Shown here in pieces: positions 61,056 to 64,000 of a stretch of DNA of 64,000 nucleotides; position 1 is the first letter of the stretch; each line of letters starts with the position of its first letter. Source of the DNA: Chamaelirium japonicum. Its lineage: Eukaryota; Streptophyta; Magnoliopsida; Liliales; Melanthiaceae. Both the position numbers and the translations under genes were made by a program. The notes under the pieces were generated by a model. The model was given only the letters and a program-made list of their open reading frames with translations. It searched no databases and was not told the origin of the DNA. Location of the stretch: NCBI GenBank assembly GCA_947650365.1, contig CANTAL010000002.1, positions 317,501-381,500 of the forward strand, given 5' to 3'.

Positions 61056-61778
61056 CAATAGTATCATCTCAACACTATTATAATTATCATAGTAATATTA
61101 CTATAATTTTTTTAATTAAATAAATCATTTATTAAATTATTAAATAATTTAATAATTTAAATAATATAATAATTAAGATTTAAGTAAAATAATATATTTA
61201 TTTAATTATTTAATTATCTATTTATCTAATTAAATTTATTATTTTATTTATTTATTATTATTATATTATAAAATAATTAGATTAGGTAACTATTAAATTA
61301 TTTAAATTATTAAATAAAAAAATAATTATTTAATTCTATAATTACTTTATTAATTTATTTTATTAGATATTTCTTAAAATATTATTTTATTATAAAATAA
61401 TTAAATAATTAGTCAATTATTTAAATATTTAAAAACTTATTTAGTATACAAATATATTAAATAGATTATTTAAATAATAAAATAAATTATTAATTATTAA
61501 ATAATTTTATAATTAACTAAATAATAATTAAAATAAATTATTATGTAAATATTTGAATATATAGATAATAAAATATTTTTTAAAATAATTTAATATTATT
61601 TTAAATAATCAATTGAATATTTATTTATTTTAATATTTAAATAATAAATAAATTATTTAAATTATTTAAATATTTAATTATATCGATAATTAAATATTTA
61701 TTCAATTATTTAAAAATTTAATTTATTAAACTAATTAGATTAATTAAATAAAAGAAAGTAAAGAAGGAAGATGAGGCA
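61056..61778 (+). repeat. AT-rich core module (plus orientation), interrupted by gypsy
   Basis: AT-rich core starting CAATAGTATCATCTCAACAC and ending AAGGAAGATGAGGCA where the gypsy LTR begins. It mirrors 5,804-6,523, where the same border reads uninterrupted in complement. Confidence 0.8.
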
Positions 61779-61812
61779 TGTGGGTGCAAATTTTGGCAAG
61801 AAGTCTGCAAAC

Positions 61813-62043
61813 AGCGGGACCCACCAGCCCTGCCTGGTGGGCCCCTGAAGACCACAGCGGGACCCTGGCGCCGTCTGTGGGCCCCTGAAGACTACAGCGG
61901 GACCCACCGGCTCTGCCTGGTGGGCCCCCAAAGACTACAGCAGGACCCACCGGCCCTGCCTGGTGGGCCCAAGAGCCTGTGGAATCCCCTAGGAGACGAC
62001 AGCGGGGCCCACCAGCTTTACCTGGAGGATCCCTAGATACGAC
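61813..62043 (+). repeat. GC-rich tandem repeats in the gypsy U3
   Basis: Five imperfect units of about 40-62 bp, each opening AGCGGGACCC or close to it. Three contain the self-complementary CCCACCRGC..GCCTGGTGGG. They lie upstream of the TATA box, a place typical of promoter repeats. The second unit contains TGGCGCCGTCTGTGGG (61,866-61,881), nearly the same as the primer site of the element. Confidence 0.75.
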
Positions 62044-62076
62044 AGCAGAAAATCGCCATTTACCACCAGGAAATTC

Positions 62077-62084
62077 TATAAATA
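62077..62084 (+). promoter_or_regulatory. TATA box of the gypsy LTR
   Basis: TATAAATA, followed by a stretch suited to a transcription start about 30 bases on. It lies about 390 bases before the LTR end. Confidence 0.65.
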
Positions 62085-62471
62085 GCAGCCCTTCGAATGT
62101 AAATAGATCCGAATTTCAGTTCTGAGATTTGATTTTCAGAAACCCAGAGCTCTGGAATTCTTCAGCTTCCCCTCCTCCTCCTCTCATCGATCTTCTTCTT
62201 GTCTTCGAAGAGATCAGAGTGGTTTCGGTGATACTCGGCCTATCGAGATCACTTCGATATAAGTGTTAGTGAATTCGGGTTGCTCCCTATAGCACGGAGA
62301 CGTAGGCTTCGGTTGAACTCCAAGATCACATCTTTTGTGTCAAACTCTCTCTGTTTGCATATTGAAAGTTCCAACTCCGATCAACAGATCGAACAATGAT
62401 CTTCGACTCGAACCTCAATTGACTGGTGCGGCGAAGTCTTCGGGTCGGCACGAAGATTTTTCCCGACAGTT

Positions 62472-62487
62472 TGGCGCCGTTTGTGGG
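62472..62487 (+). other. Primer-binding site of the gypsy element
   Basis: TGGCGCCGTTTGTGGG lies three bases after the LTR. The first ten bases match the complement of a plant tRNA-Asp 3' end, as in Athila/Tat relatives. The tRNA assignment is tentative. Confidence 0.7.
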
Positions 62488-62627
62488 ATCGAACGAGAAG
62501 CCAAGTTCGCTCTACAACAAAGATAGATCGGTTGAGAAGACAACCGATCAGACTTCCTAGCCCCTTCAGTTGAGCAAACAATCGTTCGGACGTCGGCACT
62601 CTCATTGTATCCTTCGCTCTCTACTAA

Positions 62628-64000
62628 ATGGTGAGAACGAAGCATCAGGGTCAACCAGAAGGAAGTAACACTCAACAAGTTCATCCTGAGACTCGATCAA
62701 TGAGTCAAAGGCTCAACTTCGGACAGCCCCTTGCTGTCCCCGAGATGGAGGTTCGCTCAGGTAGCGGGAGATCGGTCGATCGACCAATCGCCCAACTCGC
62801 CCAACAATCAATTGGGCAAACTACCCCCGCTCCTGCTGAAGACCCTCCATCGACTTATCAAATCTCGACGATCGACTTCCAATTACTTCAATTGGCAAAA
62901 CAGAACGACGCCCTTACCGTTGAGAGGGATGCTCTTAAAAAGGCGGCCTCCGAGGCTGGGATTGCTGTTCCTATCCCCTCTACTAATGAGAGGGTCGATC
63001 TTCCACGACAATCAATCCACTCCGAGCAACGGAGATCAATGGGCACTGCTGCCCTTGAGAGGATTCATCGTGACCCAACTCCTTCTGCTGCCCCATGGAA
63101 GCAAAGTGTTTGGGATCGCCTCGATGATGAGTCCTCCCAATCCTCTTCTAGTTGCAACTGCGACAGGAAGGCACCTTCAAAACCCGACATCTCAAGGAGA
63201 CATCAGATGAAAGGGGTTCCCTCAAAGAGTAGAGTTTCTCTATCTATTCCACTTCAGCGTGGGCTTGGATCAAACCTTCGTCACCGACTCGAACCTGCTG
63301 ATACTCGGAGGCCTGAACAAGACCTCTCGATCTTGCCTCTCGATCTACATCCAAGTCGAGGGCATGGTCGTAGGGATGGATACTCCTCTGCCGGACCTCT
63401 CCATCGAAGCCTCTTCGAGTTGACATTTCCAAGGGGATGGAGAACTCCCACTCTCCCCAAATTCAATTGTGTCAAAGGAGATCCAACTCTCCATATACTA
63501 GCCTTCAAGCAAGCCTTGACGCCGCACGAAGAAGAGAACAACGTGCTCTGTCGCACCTTCGCCGGGAGCCTCGACGAGCCATCTCTCGATTGGTACCATA
63601 ACCTTCGAGCGGGATCCATCACCCGATTTGATGTTTTGGCCAGTCACTTCGTGCAGCATTATCAATTAAACATGAAGCCGGAGAAGAAGCTCGACTCCCT
63701 CTATCGGTTGAGGATGGGTGCCGATGAGAGTCTCCGCAGCTTCACAAGGCGATTCCGCAACGAGCACGCCGCCCTCTCCGGGAGACATCTGGATGATGAA
63801 GCTATCATGTTGGCTTTCCAGAATGCACTCCGCTTCGACCAACACATCTACAATGACTTAATCCGCAATCCCCCTCCTTCCCTGGGTTCAATGTTTGATC
63901 GAATCCAGAGGGAGATTGAGGTTGAGGACGATCAAGTCGCCCGAAAAGGGCAAGAGTCGAAGCGAAGGCCTACTGAGAGAGAAGCTCCGAAATATGCTGT
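62628..64000 (+). CDS. Gypsy Gag (or Gag-Pol) frame, open to window end
   Basis: One continuous frame from ATG 62,628 with no stop up to the window edge, 457 codons so far. The first 270 residues are hydrophilic, rich in S, R, P and Q, and low in recognisable features. From about residue 275 to 380 lies a Retrotrans_gag (PF03732-type) domain: GDPTLHILAFKQAL, then SLDWYHNL, FDVLASHFVQHY and LRSFTRRFRNEHAAL. It would form the particle shell of the retrotransposon. Because the frame has no stop in view it is easily missed, and overlapping ORFs on both strands (for example 62,731-63,210 plus) are shadows of it. The continuation, and whether pol is fused, cannot be seen. Confidence 0.85.
   Translation, partial: MVRTKHQGQPEGSNTQQVHPETRSMSQRLNFGQPLAVPEMEVRSGSGRSVDRPIAQLAQQSIGQTTPAPAEDPPSTYQISTIDFQLLQLAKQNDALTVERDALKKAASEAGIAVPIPSTNERVDLPRQSIHSEQRRSMGTAALERIHRDPTPSAAPWKQSVWDRLDDESSQSSSSCNCDRKAPSKPDISRRHQMKGVPSKSRVSLSIPLQRGLGSNLRHRLEPADTRRPEQDLSILPLDLHPSRGHGRRDGYSSAGPLHRSLFELTFPRGWRTPTLPKFNCVKGDPTLHILAFKQALTPHEEENNVLCRTFAGSLDEPSLDWYHNLRAGSITRFDVLASHFVQHYQLNMKPEKKLDSLYRLRMGADESLRSFTRRFRNEHAALSGRHLDDEAIMLAFQNALRFDQHIYNDLIRNPPPSLGSMFDRIQREIEVEDDQVARKGQESKRRPTEREAPKYA

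Larger units (their letters stand above)
32921..61778 (-). repeat. Right arm of giant inverted repeat, interrupted by copia
   Basis: Reverse-complement partner of 5,809-24,280. It starts immediately at the end of the right Cassandra array and ends where the gypsy LTR begins. It is longer than the left arm mainly because of the 10,004-bp copia insertion. The partner coordinates are given under the left arm. The arm may continue beyond the gypsy element, outside the window. Confidence 0.85.
61779..62468 (+). repeat. 5' LTR of the gypsy element
   Basis: Runs from TGTGGGTGC to CCCGACA. The start is set by comparison with the empty site, and the end by the adjacent primer site. A TATA box TATAAATA lies at 62,077-62,084. 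The upstream part holds five imperfect GC-rich repeats. Confidence 0.8.
61779..64000 (+). mobile_element. Ty3/gypsy LTR retrotransposon, 5' part (runs off window)
   Basis: A 5' LTR of about 690 bp, a primer site and an open gag frame are present; the rest lies outside the window. The primer site TGGCGCCGTTTGTGGG and the Gag type fit Tat/Athila-like gypsy elements, with the lineage uncertain. The base composition is much richer in GC than the array. The left palindrome arm holds the empty site near 5,803-5,808, so this insertion is younger than the palindrome. Age by LTR comparison is impossible here because the 3' LTR is not in view. Confidence 0.85.

Noticed and set aside
5809-61778. The palindrome as an assembly or folded-read artefact.
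   Set aside because: The arms differ at many sites and hold arm-specific insertions (copia, gypsy, LTR fragment), which a folded read would not produce.
62731-63210. A 159-codon plus-strand ORF and several minus-strand ORFs at 62.4-63.6 kb.
   Set aside because: They are shadows of the open gag frame that starts at 62,628.

Overview
The window is nuclear DNA of a flowering plant, in a gene-free, repeat-saturated (probably heterochromatic) stretch. The pointers are a Cassandra element carrying a 5S rRNA-like domain, a Ty1/copia element with long LTRs, a Ty3/gypsy element with a Tat/Athila-like primer site, and a tRNA-type SINE. I cannot name the species. I see no host protein gene, tRNA gene or true rRNA gene. 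Nearly all short ORFs in bases 1-49,324 are by-products of polypurine/polypyrimidine repeats.

Layout. Bases 1-49,324 and 59,329-61,778 consist of one repeat family that I do not recognise, present in dozens of diverged copies on both strands. Its building block looks like a miniature LTR (TRIM-like) element: a 140-290 bp LTR-like module with a TATA box, ending ..CACAACA, followed by a constant primer-site-like motif CGTTATCAGCACGA, a short leader, and a purine-rich tract that runs into the next copy. Some copies carry an AT-rich core of 0.7-1.0 kb. Three younger insertions break the array: two tandem Cassandra arrays (25,713-26,877 and 31,202-32,920, the second holding a 119 bp SINE), a whole-looking copia element (49,325-59,328) and the 5' end of a gypsy element (61,779 to the window end).

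Higher-order structure. The array is a giant imperfect inverted repeat. Bases about 5,809-24,280 reappear in reverse complement at 32,921-61,778 once the 10 kb copia insertion is discounted. Each arm contains a direct 5.3 kb duplication, a direct 3.4 kb duplication and a smaller nested palindrome (centre near 9.4 kb in the left arm). The central spacer has its own palindrome centred near 27.8 kb. The left arm keeps the empty target sites of both the copia and the gypsy insertion, which orders events: array growth, direct duplication, inversion, then insertion.

Coding content is only that of the retroelements: an uninterrupted 1,321-residue copia polyprotein (53,210-57,175) and a gypsy gag frame open from 62,628 to the end of the window. 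Coordinates, pairings and similarity statements come from reading by eye; boundaries of array blocks are good to roughly 10-50 bases.
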